IMG/VR virus record: IMGVR_UViG_3300046820_001905
Span: 1 to 45,740 of that record
Source of the DNA: a virus
Length of the DNA: 45,740 nt
Reading direction: 5' to 3' (one strand)
A program made the position numbers and the translations under genes. The notes beneath the pieces are model-generated. The model made no database searches, was not told the origin of the DNA, and saw only the letters and a program-made list of their open reading frames with translations. Below, in pieces: positions 32,642-38,997 of the stretch. Numbering within the stretch: the stretch's first letter is position 1; every line of letters starts with the position of its first letter.

Positions 32642-33315
32642 CAGTCCTCCAGTAACCTAGATATATTATCACAATTAAAATCAAAAGAAATCAGTATCCT
32701 TGGGTAGGGCACATTTGGCTCTGTATCATATACTCTATGGGGGACGTCGTATTTGAACAGGAGTGGCCTATCAGTAATGAAAGATGCAACCTCTGACTCT
32801 ATATCACTCATTCTGTATATTCCGGTCTCACTTGCATCTACGGTGTCCTGACTAGGCGGTTTGTAGCTTGATAGTCCAGCTGCTAATAAATTAATTGCTC
32901 CTGGTTTGAGTTTGTACATTGATGTAGTTGTACCAGGTAGACATTGGTGCACTGGCCAATTTAGTCTGTATGGTAGGCTACCGGTTGATGCATCGGAGTG
33001 AAGTCCAAGACGAGTACCAGATCGATCTTCAGTTATGACTAATACTGAACATCCAGTAACTTCAATACCAAGATTATCTAGCGCCGCTACTAAATCAGGA
33101 CACCTTTCAAAAACCTCTTGGAATATAGCATAGTTCCATAATGTAGTATGGTTTAAAATATTATACTTTGATTGCCCATCTGATCTAGGATGGAAAGTAA
33201 ATATATTATCACCATTATCAGTTGTCCACAGATATATCTCATTTAAAAACAAATTCTCTAACTGCTTTGATATGTCTAAGTGGTTTTCTATATTGAGGAA
33301 TTTGAAAGGTTTCAT
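32641..33315 (-). CDS. Divergent 2OG-Fe(II) oxygenase-like protein
   Basis: 224 residues. A plausible iron triad is H106-x-D108 (LGLHSDAST) and H193 (DVPHRVYD), with R206 (PYPRILISF) as the 2-oxoglutarate-binding residue. NWPVHQCLPGTTTSMYKL lies between them. The layout is closer to aspartyl/asparaginyl hydroxylase-like enzymes than to the three prolyl-hydroxylase-like copies at 28892-30763. The substrate is unknown. It sits between rubredoxin and the SGNH hydrolase in one coupled operon. Confidence 0.65.
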   Translation of the reverse strand: MKPFKFLNIENHLDISKQLENLFLNEIYLWTTDNGDNIFTFHPRSDGQSKYNILNHTTLWNYAIFQEVFERCPDLVAALDNLGIEVTGCSVLVITEDRSGTRLGLHSDASTGSLPYRLNWPVHQCLPGTTTSMYKLKPGAINLLAAGLSSYKPPSQDTVDASETGIYRMSDIESEVASFITDRPLLFKYDVPHRVYDTEPNVPYPRILISFDFNCDNISRLLED

Positions 33316-33323
33316 ATCAAAGG

Positions 33324-33461
33324 TTATAGAGTATCATAATCATCTTTACCGGCACCACACTCTGGGCATTCAAAGTCATCTGGTAAAGTACCCCATGCAC
33401 CTTCTACTGCCTCATCATGCTCATGACCACACACTACGCATACGTGTATAACGTCTCCCAT
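33324..33461 (-). CDS. Rubredoxin (stand-alone, 45 residues)
   Basis: MGDVIHVCVVCGHEH with CxxCG (Cys8, Cys11) and FECPECGAGKDDY with CxxCG (Cys32, Cys35) are the two iron-binding knuckles of rubredoxin. Aromatic and Gly positions (GAWGTLPDDF) also match. The start shares a base with the rubrerythrin stop (TAATG), so translation is coupled. In most bacteria this domain is fused to the rubrerythrin C-terminus; here it is a separate product. It would pass electrons to the diiron centre. Confidence 0.88.
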   Translation of the reverse strand: MGDVIHVCVVCGHEHDEAVEGAWGTLPDDFECPECGAGKDDYDTL

Positions 33462-33913
33462 TATTGAACCTCCTCTAACATTTTTTGATATGCAGATGCA
33501 TGACGCTGTTCAATCTTCGCTAATGCAGCGAAGCGTCGTTCTGCTTTCTTTAATACTTCCTTGAACTGCTCAGCATGCTCTTTTGATTCTTCGATCTGAT
33601 GATCAGCTTCTTTAGCTGCTTCTATATCACCTTCTGCTTCTGCAACAGCTTTGAATTGAGGGTACATCTGTGTGTACTCATATGTCTCACCTTCAATAGC
33701 TTTCTCCAGGCATTCCTTGGTACTTGGTTTACCAATTAGTAATTCCAAATGACCAAATGCATGAACCAACTCTTGTCTTGCCGTATGCTCGAAGTGATCG
33801 GCAACATCATGCAATTCCTCTTCACGAGCAATCTTTGCAAAGTAAAGATATTTGGTATGGGCTGTCGATTCACCCGCTAATGCATTCTCTAAATTTTTAA
33901 TTGTAACACTCAT
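33461..33913 (-). CDS. Rubrerythrin diiron protein
   Basis: 150 residues of ferritin-like four-helix bundle: LENALAGESTAHTKYLYFAK with Glu15, ARQELVHAFGHLELL with Glu48 and His51 (ExxH), AIEGETYEYTQMYPQ, and IEESKEHAEQFKEVL. Rubrerythrins reduce hydrogen peroxide and protect against oxidative stress. The usual C-terminal rubredoxin domain is missing, but it is encoded by the next gene. GGAG lies before the ATG. The operon also holds a 2OG-type enzyme and an SGNH hydrolase. Confidence 0.9.
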   Translation of the reverse strand: MSVTIKNLENALAGESTAHTKYLYFAKIAREEELHDVADHFEHTARQELVHAFGHLELLIGKPSTKECLEKAIEGETYEYTQMYPQFKAVAEAEGDIEAAKEADHQIEESKEHAEQFKEVLKKAERRFAALAKIEQRHASAYQKMLEEVQ

Positions 33914-33963
33914 AACTTCTCCTTTATAAAAAATACTCTATTATCTATAACAGAAACACTATC

Positions 33964-33993
33964 ATTATCACTAAGTTGATAGTGATTTACCAA
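33964..33993 (-). promoter_or_regulatory. Probable rubrerythrin promoter with overlapping dyad
   Basis: GATAAT (33964-33969) is a -10 box, with a weaker -35 box TGGTAA or TTGGTA at 17-18 bases. A perfect 7-bp inverted repeat, ATCACTA (33967-33973) and TAGTGAT (33980-33986), sits between the two boxes where a repressor could bind. The rest of the 33914-34018 gap shows nothing else. Confidence 0.5.
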
Positions 33994-34018
33994 TTGTATT
34001 TTTTTATGGAGATAATAG

Positions 34019-34042
34019 AAAAATAGGACCCGAAGGTCCTAT
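34019..34042 (-). terminator. Terminator of the tmRNA transcript
   Basis: On the minus strand, ATAGGACC and GGTCCTAT (34023-34030 and 34035-34042) form a perfect 8-bp stem closed by a UUCG tetraloop and followed by TTTTTC. This is a clean rho-independent terminator just after the tmRNA coding piece. Confidence 0.9.
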
Positions 34043-34327
34043 AGCTATTGGGTGATAAGGGAGCTACCCTCAGTTTAGCTTAAGCAGCTAAACGGTAATC
34101 GCTATCGTTTGCGTTTACTAGTTTTGCTTGATTTACGGTCATCGCCTACCGTGTTGTCCATATCTTTACTCTTTACCCTGTCGAGACCAGATCAGCCCCA
34201 TCAGAAACATACTTTGGTTTATTAAGTCTTACGTGTAGAGGACTGGGATACCAAACCCGATCTTTTTACAGATTTAAATATGTTTCTGGTGGAGCTGGGC
34301 GGAATCGAACCGCCGTCCAGAATACTT
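34043..34327 (-). ncRNA. ssrA: Circularly permuted (two-piece) tmRNA
   Basis: Read on the minus strand, the acceptor piece comes first (about 34327-34287). It has a T arm GGCGG-TTCGATT-CCGCC and ends CAGCTCC-A-CCA, with CCA encoded. After an 87-base spacer (34286-34200) the coding piece begins at 34199 with GGGGCTGAT. GGGGCTG pairs with CAGCTCC over 7 bp, with a G-U at the third pair, the alanine identity element. The resume codon GCA at 34112-34110 opens the tag ANDSDYRLAA, stop TAA at 34082-34080. AGAGTA in the coding piece can pair with TATTCT of the acceptor piece (P2). A 9-bp inverted repeat (34203-34211 with 34279-34287) clamps the spacer. The 3' end of the coding piece is approximate. 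Confidence 0.93.
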
Positions 34328-34353
34328 TTCATTCAACTTCATACAACAATATC

Positions 34354-34443
34354 TTATTTATCTCTATCTTCAGTAACGAGCTTGTAGACCCAGTATCCAA
34401 CCAGGCCTACAAGCATTCCTAGAATAACTAGGTTTCCTATCAT
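34354..34443 (-). CDS. 29-residue single-pass membrane peptide
   Basis: The frame begins with an ATG sharing a base with the stop of the outer-membrane protein gene (TAATG) and encodes MIGNLVILGMLVGLVGYW followed by a charged tail VYKLVTEDRDK. The first 20 residues form one membrane helix. The coupling and the non-random hydrophobic/charged split make it likely to be real. Function is unknown; a small lysis or envelope peptide is possible. Confidence 0.6.
   Translation of the reverse strand: MIGNLVILGMLVGLVGYWVYKLVTEDRDK
34355..34362 (-). promoter_or_regulatory. Candidate late promoter of the tmRNA gene (GATAAATA)
   Basis: GATAAATA on the minus strand lies about 28 bases before the predicted acceptor piece. 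It differs from the T4 late consensus only at the first position, which appears flexible in related marine phages. It overlaps the last codons of the 29-residue frame. Position supports use, but chance matches are common in this base composition. Confidence 0.45.
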
Positions 34444-35012
34444 TAGAAGCTACGTGTATAGCTCAAACGCCATGCGTTCTTTGCTTCACCATCATCACCA
34501 TACGCTTTGCTATAACGAATTGCAACAGAGTCTTTATTTGTTACTGCAAAAGCTAATGCAGCATGCGCACGTTTACTTTCGAAAGCATTGTCTGCTTCAA
34601 AAGCATTGCGATAACGTCCACCAATATCACCACTCAAAGCACCAGCGATTGGAAACTTAACGCCAGCATCAAAGGCATAATGAGTAAAGTGAGCACTAGA
34701 AGATATCTTCTCACCTAAACGTACACCCACATATGGTGTTAGACCACCAACAGTACCAAAGTTCTTACGAACACGACCTTCTAAGCCGGTACTGATAGAG
34801 CCACTACCAAGTTCAGCCTGGCTAGATTCCATTTTTACACTGTAATCCATGCCACCTTCAGCTTTGTAGCCTGCTACCAGTGCACCCTTGATGCTTTCTG
34901 CGTTGGTGATACGGTTGGTTTCATCACTATATTCAAAACCAGCATAGCCACCTGCGTTAGCAGCACCAGATACTAGCAGTGCAACTGCAGCCATTAGTTT
35001 AACTAATTTCAT
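34443..35012 (-). CDS. Outer-membrane beta-barrel protein with signal peptide
   Basis: 189 residues. The N-terminus (MKLVKLMAAVALLVSGAANA) is a typical signal peptide, cleaved near residue 20. The mature part alternates polar and hydrophobic residues in about eight strands (YAGFEYSDETN, ALVAGYKAEGGMDYSVKM, LTPYVGVRLGEK, AIRYSKAY). It ends in aromatic Phe (WRLSYTRSF), the signal recognised by the host barrel assembly machine. It should sit in the host outer membrane. Masking a receptor against superinfection is a reasonable guess. AGGAG precedes the ATG; the gene lies just after a terminator. Confidence 0.82.
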   Translation of the reverse strand: MKLVKLMAAVALLVSGAANAGGYAGFEYSDETNRITNAESIKGALVAGYKAEGGMDYSVKMESSQAELGSGSISTGLEGRVRKNFGTVGGLTPYVGVRLGEKISSSAHFTHYAFDAGVKFPIAGALSGDIGGRYRNAFEADNAFESKRAHAALAFAVTNKDSVAIRYSKAYGDDGEAKNAWRLSYTRSF

Positions 35013-35028
35013 TTAATCTCCTAATTAT

Positions 35029-35058
35029 TAAAAAAAGTGGTACCTTTCGATACCACCC
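35029..35058 (-). terminator. Terminator after the DUF932 gene
   Basis: On the minus strand a stem GTGGTA (35051-35056 complement) with TACCAC (35037-35042 complement) around the loop TCGAAAGG is followed directly by seven T. It separates the DUF932 unit from the outer-membrane protein gene. Confidence 0.88.
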
Positions 35059-35075
35059 ATACCAAATACTGTAGA

Positions 35076-36035
35076 TTAAGCAGCTTCTGCCATCTCCACA
35101 GCAGTCTCAAGCGCTTTCACCTTGAGTGCCTTGTTAGGACCGTACCAAGCAGACGTCAAACGACCTTCTTGAGTACGACCAATAACATGATCTGTTAGGT
35201 AGGTAACAGCGTTAAATGCCTGCCACCATGATCCTTCTGCAAATGCTGCACCTGGTTGCTCATGTAGAGCTTGTAATGCCAGCTCAGCAGAGCTCGATAA
35301 CTCCTTTTTGACACGAGTTTCTTCGTTCTTAGAGCGACCATATGCATTAACAGGGAAGATACGATTGAAGTATTCGGTGACTGACTCCTGTTTATACTTC
35401 TTGCTACCCAGGAACTTGGCCATTTCCTTGTATTTTGCCAGCTTGTCCGATGCAATACCCAGCATCAGCTTCACTTGATCACCGTCAAACTCGCGGCGAT
35501 GCGACACTTTTACCATATTGTCTTGCTTAGAAGACAGTGAAAGAGTAAGAGTATTGTTGCAGACCACGCGTATTGGAGTGAAACGCACGTCAATAGACTG
35601 ACCAAACTTGTGAGGAAGAGTAAAAAGGAGGTATGAGTCAACCTGATCGCCGCCAAAAACATCGAAAGACTCCTTCACCTTAGCTAATGCCCACACAATT
35701 TGACCATGTTTCAGCGAACCAGCGGTGTGCATCTCCATATCACCCGAGCAAACAAAGTCGTTAAAGAACTCGAACGCCTCTTCATTCTGCAAAGGATTCC
35801 AGTCTTGCGACACTACATCCAGGATACGACCGTCAGATGAACGCACAAGAGCGTCCTTACCGGTGTAAACTTGCTTACCATTGATGTTAACAAAGCTCTG
35901 AATCTTGTCAACAGACCAATCAAGGCCAGCAGACTTCAACATCTGAGCAGGAGTTAGGTCGCCAGGAACGCGTTGACCTAGTCCGTGCCACGGGGTTTCG
36001 CCTGCATAAGCCATTGTCTCAACTAAATGTGCCAT
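35076..36035 (-). CDS. DUF932 phage/plasmid-like protein
   Basis: 319 residues. MAHLVETMAYAGETPWHGLG near the start, then DWSVDKIQ, YTGKDALVRSSDGRILDVVS, LQNEEAFEFFNDFV, RVVCNNTLTLSL and EFDGDQVKLMLGIASDKL, match the DUF932 (TIGR03299) family found on phages and plasmids. The biochemical role is not known. It is a monocistronic unit, with its own TTGACT promoter upstream and a terminator downstream, implying strong independent expression. Confidence 0.88.
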   Translation of the reverse strand: MAHLVETMAYAGETPWHGLGQRVPGDLTPAQMLKSAGLDWSVDKIQSFVNINGKQVYTGKDALVRSSDGRILDVVSQDWNPLQNEEAFEFFNDFVCSGDMEMHTAGSLKHGQIVWALAKVKESFDVFGGDQVDSYLLFTLPHKFGQSIDVRFTPIRVVCNNTLTLSLSSKQDNMVKVSHRREFDGDQVKLMLGIASDKLAKYKEMAKFLGSKKYKQESVTEYFNRIFPVNAYGRSKNEETRVKKELSSSAELALQALHEQPGAAFAEGSWWQAFNAVTYLTDHVIGRTQEGRLTSAWYGPNKALKVKALETAVEMAEAA

Positions 36036-36078
36036 AATATATCTCCAAAAGTCAATTAAATATCACACTACAGAGACG

Positions 36079-36107
36079 ATTATCAACTTAAAACGAAATT
36101 AAGTCAA
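36079..36107 (-). promoter_or_regulatory. Sigma70-type promoter of the DUF932 gene
   Basis: On the minus strand TTGACT (36102-36107) and GATAAT (36079-36084) are 17 bases apart, pointing at the ATG at 36035. The sequence after -35 (TAATTTC) is shared with the promoter at 44105. Confidence 0.82.
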
Positions 36108-36574
36108 CTGTTTTCTTCAGATTTGCGTTCTTCGTACGTAGTTACTGGTGTATAGGGGAACTCAATAGGAGTGTGACTTTCTTTGTTACTGTAATAAACC
36201 TTGTATGGTTGACCTTCGTTCACTTCTGGATCAGTCATCCACTCGTAGAATATTTTACCATCAATGTCCCATGCCTTACCATCCTGGCCTTTAAAGACTC
36301 TACCGCAGCGTTTATTCTGAAAAAGAGTAGATCCATTTTGCTCAGCAACATCCACCCACTCCCATGCTTCACCGGTCAGTGGAGTTACTGGCTCATATTT
36401 TAACAGCTTATCCAGTACACCAATAGCGTAGGATGCAGAAAAGCCAGAATGGCCTTCTTTGGAGAACTCTTCTACCATGTGTAGAAGGTGTTTACGCATC
36501 GCTCCATTCATTTCATCTTCTTCTACTAATCCAAGAAGGTCTAGTTCTCTTACTGCATGATCATATAGGCTCAT
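36104..36574 (-). CDS. Conserved phage protein, paralogue of the next gene
   Basis: 156 residues from the ATG at 36574 (AGGAAG upstream; a longer frame to 36598 exists). The pattern SLYDHAVRELDLLGLVEED, VEEFSKEGHSGFSASYAIGV, LKYEPVTPLTGEAWEW, then FQNKRCGRVFKGQDGKAWDI and IEFPYTPVT, belongs to a widespread phage family of unknown function. It is a paralogue of 36561-37022 and overlaps it by 14 bases. Confidence 0.8.
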   Translation of the reverse strand: MSLYDHAVRELDLLGLVEEDEMNGAMRKHLLHMVEEFSKEGHSGFSASYAIGVLDKLLKYEPVTPLTGEAWEWVDVAEQNGSTLFQNKRCGRVFKGQDGKAWDIDGKIFYEWMTDPEVNEGQPYKVYYSNKESHTPIEFPYTPVTTYEERKSEENS

Positions 36575-37022
36575 CATCTTCCTCTTTATATTGAACAAAA
36601 GTTTCTACTTCAGATGGGAGGGTTATCGGAGTTAGACTAAGATGTGTGATGTAATACTGCTTTTGTTTAACACCATCATTATCTTGCCACTTCCAAAACA
36701 TCAATCCTTCTCTGTTGTAGATACCATCTTCAGACTTGTAAATTTTATAACAACGTTTATGTTGGTAGTATGCTTTATTATTAAAGTATACAGGTTTGTG
36801 GTACCAGTCACTCTCAGTATCTTCGATTGGAGATAGTGGTTCACCTCTTAATAGTTTGATGATGATTTCAACCCACCAGTACTTGTCTTGAGTCTGGTGG
36901 CCAGCATTTTGAAACTCTTCTACTATTTTGAGGATATTCTTACGATTAGCTAGTTCTTCTGGAGTCTTACCGGTTAGACCGATTCTATCTAGCTCACGTT
37001 CTGCATGGGACATCAGGCTCAT
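36561..37022 (-). CDS. Conserved phage protein, diverged paralogue
   Basis: 153 residues. It shares SLMSHAERELDRIGL, VEEFQNAGHQTQ, LLRGEPLSPIEDTESDW, YQHKRCYKIYKSEDGIYNRE and ITLPSEV with the paralogue at 36104, but is clearly diverged. In the related protein the RCxRVxK...D(I)xG block is better kept. Function unknown. Expressed in the same leftward unit. Confidence 0.75.
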   Translation of the reverse strand: MSLMSHAERELDRIGLTGKTPEELANRKNILKIVEEFQNAGHQTQDKYWWVEIIIKLLRGEPLSPIEDTESDWYHKPVYFNNKAYYQHKRCYKIYKSEDGIYNREGLMFWKWQDNDGVKQKQYYITHLSLTPITLPSEVETFVQYKEEDDEPI

Positions 37023-37023
37023 A

Positions 37024-37221
37024 TTACTTCTTCATCTCTTCTTCTTGTTTATCAACAACTGTCTTCATAACACTGCTGATAACCAGAAGAGGAATGAGTG
37101 CTATGAGAACTAGTGGTTGATATGCTGCAAAGTGTACAACGAGAGAGATCCAGAATAGATCAAAGATAGACAGGTTGCTACTGAACATAAAGTAGCTAGC
37201 TGAATTGAATAGGTTTTTCAT
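37024..37221 (-). CDS. Small membrane protein
   Basis: 65 residues with AAGGA six bases before the ATG. Two hydrophobic segments (residues ~18-34 LSIFDLFWISLVVHFAAY and ~36-52 PLVLIALIPLLVISSVM) predict two membrane passes. A charged tail (DKQEEEMKK) follows. It overlaps the phosphatase-like gene by 4 bases. No family is recognised. Confidence 0.7.
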   Translation of the reverse strand: MKNLFNSASYFMFSSNLSIFDLFWISLVVHFAAYQPLVLIALIPLLVISSVMKTVVDKQEEEMKK

Positions 37222-37637
37222 AATGTATCCTTTGTAGGGAAATCAATAATAGGATCCTTCTCTTGACTACGATTGTACTTCTCAATTATCAATCTAACAA
37301 GTTCGGGATGTCGGTATTCATAGATATCTTCTATGTTTAGGGTGATGATTCTTTTTTCTGGTATGGACCATGCCAGCATTTTCTTCAGAACAAAGATTTC
37401 GTGTTCTTTCTGCATACAGACAATTTCATCTGCCCACATTAAGAGATCTTCAGTCAACGGGATTAGGGCATAGCTTTCAATACCGACATTTCTGGTATTA
37501 AAGTTATAGGGGTCGGCAGAAAGGATATGAGCTGCTGTTGCTGATCTCAGGATACCCGCGCTACAGACAGTTAATACTTTTTTATAGTGACCCTGATACT
37601 GGTTACTATGCACACCCATTCTCTTAAAAAGACTCAT
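37218..37637 (-). CDS. Low-molecular-weight protein phosphatase-like protein
   Basis: 139 residues. VLTVCSAGILRSATAAHIL contains the C-x5-R phosphate loop (Cys25 to Arg31) followed by Ser, as in LMW tyrosine phosphatases and arsenate reductases. LLMWADEIVCMQKEHEIFVL resembles the helix before the usual general-acid region. The normal D-P catalytic loop is not obvious (the C-terminus has DIYEYRHPELVRL). It may act on host phosphoproteins or be a binding-only relative. Confidence 0.7.
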   Translation of the reverse strand: MSLFKRMGVHSNQYQGHYKKVLTVCSAGILRSATAAHILSADPYNFNTRNVGIESYALIPLTEDLLMWADEIVCMQKEHEIFVLKKMLAWSIPEKRIITLNIEDIYEYRHPELVRLIIEKYNRSQEKDPIIDFPTKDTL

Positions 37638-37671
37638 TCTATATCACCCGGGAAAATTAATAAAAAATTTA

Positions 37672-37899
37672 CTACTTCACATCTTTCGCAATGTCACTGA
37701 CAATAGCGCAGGAAGCTAAAAAGGCAAATCCTGCCAGCGCTGCCATCATGATCGAAGCAACGACTCTCGGTTCATTCCAGTCAATACCACTAGCAGAGTG
37801 CCCCAGCATGGTCCAGCACCAGATATCCACGAGTCCTACGATAGCAGGAGTCAATAGTAAAAGAATAACATTACCAGCAATAAAAATAAATGTTTTCAT
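37672..37899 (-). CDS. Small membrane protein
   Basis: 75 residues with two predicted membrane helices: residues ~4-30 (FIFIAGNVILLLLTPAIVGL) and ~48-70 (VVASIMMAALAGFAFLASCA). The loop contains GIDWNEPR. It overlaps the upstream small gene by 4 bases. Function unknown. Confidence 0.65.
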   Translation of the reverse strand: MKTFIFIAGNVILLLLTPAIVGLVDIWCWTMLGHSASGIDWNEPRVVASIMMAALAGFAFLASCAIVSDIAKDVK

Positions 37900-38132
37900 T
37901 TTGATCCCGTCAGGTATCCAATAATATACGCAATTCCAAATATAAAGAGCGGGTGCTTAATAATATCAATCCAGGTAGTCCCCTGTTTCTCTCTATACTC
38001 TCTAAGAGCACGATCTTCGCAGAGTTTACCTTCATTACATTCACCGCTACAGCATTGTCTAATAGGTCTAATCATATTGTCAACCTCATTCCATATTATT
38101 AACGAGATACAGAGAATCCAGAAGGCTAGCAT
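37896..38132 (-). CDS. Small Cys-rich membrane protein
   Basis: 78 residues. It has an N-terminal hydrophobic stretch (MLAFWILCISLIIW), a Cys-rich segment RQCCSGECNEGKLCED (four cysteines), and a C-terminal helix FIFGIAYIIGYLTG. The first ATG overlaps the upstream stop by 7 bases, in keeping with the tight packing. An alternative ATG at 38075, with GAGG eight bases upstream, would remove the first helix. No family recognised. Confidence 0.6.
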   Translation of the reverse strand: MLAFWILCISLIIWNEVDNMIRPIRQCCSGECNEGKLCEDRALREYREKQGTTWIDIIKHPLFIFGIAYIIGYLTGSK

Positions 38133-38557
38133 GGATCATCACAACCACAATCAGAGCATCTTGCTTTTTGTCTGCCCATATTAAGAACAGCCGCAGCCTT
38201 TGCTTGCTCTCTTGTGATGTAGTTAACTGTCGTACTTCCTACTAACCAGAGGTTGGATACTGAGTTGAATGTTATGTCGTCCAGTACGGCTCCATCTTCT
38301 GCTACCAGATATTCGGTCTTTTGCCAGGCTGGTCCAAACACCCATTTTACGTTATCTGAATTCTCGTACATGATACTCTCCCGCTTTAGGTCGTTAAGAC
38401 TAGTCTTATATGTATCATTTAATATGCCGTAGGTAAAGCCAGTTCTATCTGGTGGGATAGTTACTTTCCCGGTATAGGGAGGCATTGGTAATTTAATACC
38501 ATCTGGATTCTCTGGATGAAAGAATCCATCCCATGTTGTTTGTGTCTTAAATGTCAT
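38126..38557 (-). CDS. Unknown protein with Cys-rich tail
   Basis: 143 residues. The chain has a Pro-rich opening (FFHPENPDGIKLPMPPYTGK), a middle with YGILNDTYKTSLNDLKRES and KWVFGPAWQKTEYL, and ends with a possible metal-binding tail CSDCGCDDPC (four cysteines). I recognise no family. It overlaps its neighbours by 4-7 bases. Confidence 0.65.
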   Translation of the reverse strand: MTFKTQTTWDGFFHPENPDGIKLPMPPYTGKVTIPPDRTGFTYGILNDTYKTSLNDLKRESIMYENSDNVKWVFGPAWQKTEYLVAEDGAVLDDITFNSVSNLWLVGSTTVNYITREQAKAAAVLNMGRQKARCSDCGCDDPC

Positions 38558-38733
38558 TTCAGTCCTCTCACTTTACACTCATATACAACAGTACTAACAT
38601 AGAAGCTGTTTAGACGTTCACACTCCTTGGCTACTGTAGCATGAGCAATTACCCAGCCTAGTACAAAAGAGACTAGCATTGTTATTGTAACGACAACTAA
38701 CAGCCACACTGCAAAGTTATCTTCATCATTCAT
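38554..38733 (-). CDS. Small single-pass membrane protein
   Basis: 59 residues from the ATG at 38733, preferred because AAGGA lies seven bases before it (an ATG two codons earlier is too close). MNDEDN is followed by a long hydrophobic helix (FAVWLLVVVTITMLVSFVLG) and a basic/polar tail with two cysteines. First gene after the promoter at 38786. Confidence 0.65.
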   Translation of the reverse strand: MNDEDNFAVWLLVVVTITMLVSFVLGWVIAHATVAKECERLNSFYVSTVVYECKVRGLK

Positions 38734-38785
38734 TATCATATCCTTAGTAAATTAACTAACAACAGTATCTGATAACCACAACAGG

Positions 38786-38814
38786 ATTATACAGAGAAGT
38801 GTAGATAGAGTCAA
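38786..38814 (-). promoter_or_regulatory. Sigma70-type promoter, consensus -10
   Basis: On the minus strand TTGACT (38809-38814) and a perfect TATAAT (38786-38791) are 17 bases apart, pointing at the gene starting at 38733. It is the closest to consensus of the five promoters here. Confidence 0.88.
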
Positions 38815-38817
38815 CAG

Positions 38818-38997
38818 CTAAAAAGGAGGTTCTCCAAATAACTTGATGAAATCAACTCTTGTAACCTTCTTCCTCTTGATCTTTGGCTTAGGTATAACTT
38901 TTATTGTATATCCCTCTTCCAAGTACTTCTCAGCGTCTTCAGCGCTCCAGAACTTACGCAGCAACACACCGTCCTCATCCAGTAGGCAGTATCTCAT
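38818..38997 (-). CDS. Small unknown protein (59 residues)
   Basis: The frame begins MRYCLLDEDGVLLRKFWSAE, continues DAEKYLEEGYTIKVIPKPKI and ends in a basic stretch and LFGEPPF. The ATG overlaps the upstream stop (ATGA). The order YCLLDEDGxxLRKF..AEDAEKYLEEGY suggests a small alpha/beta fold of the kind common in T4-like phages. Its stop lies immediately before the promoter at 38786. Confidence 0.7.
   Translation of the reverse strand: MRYCLLDEDGVLLRKFWSAEDAEKYLEEGYTIKVIPKPKIKRKKVTRVDFIKLFGEPPF

Noticed and set aside
34200-34327. A tRNA gene, or a standard one-piece tmRNA
   Set aside because: The T arm and CCA end are not preceded by D and anticodon arms, and the GGGGCTGA 5' half with the tag frame lies downstream, which only fits a permuted tmRNA.
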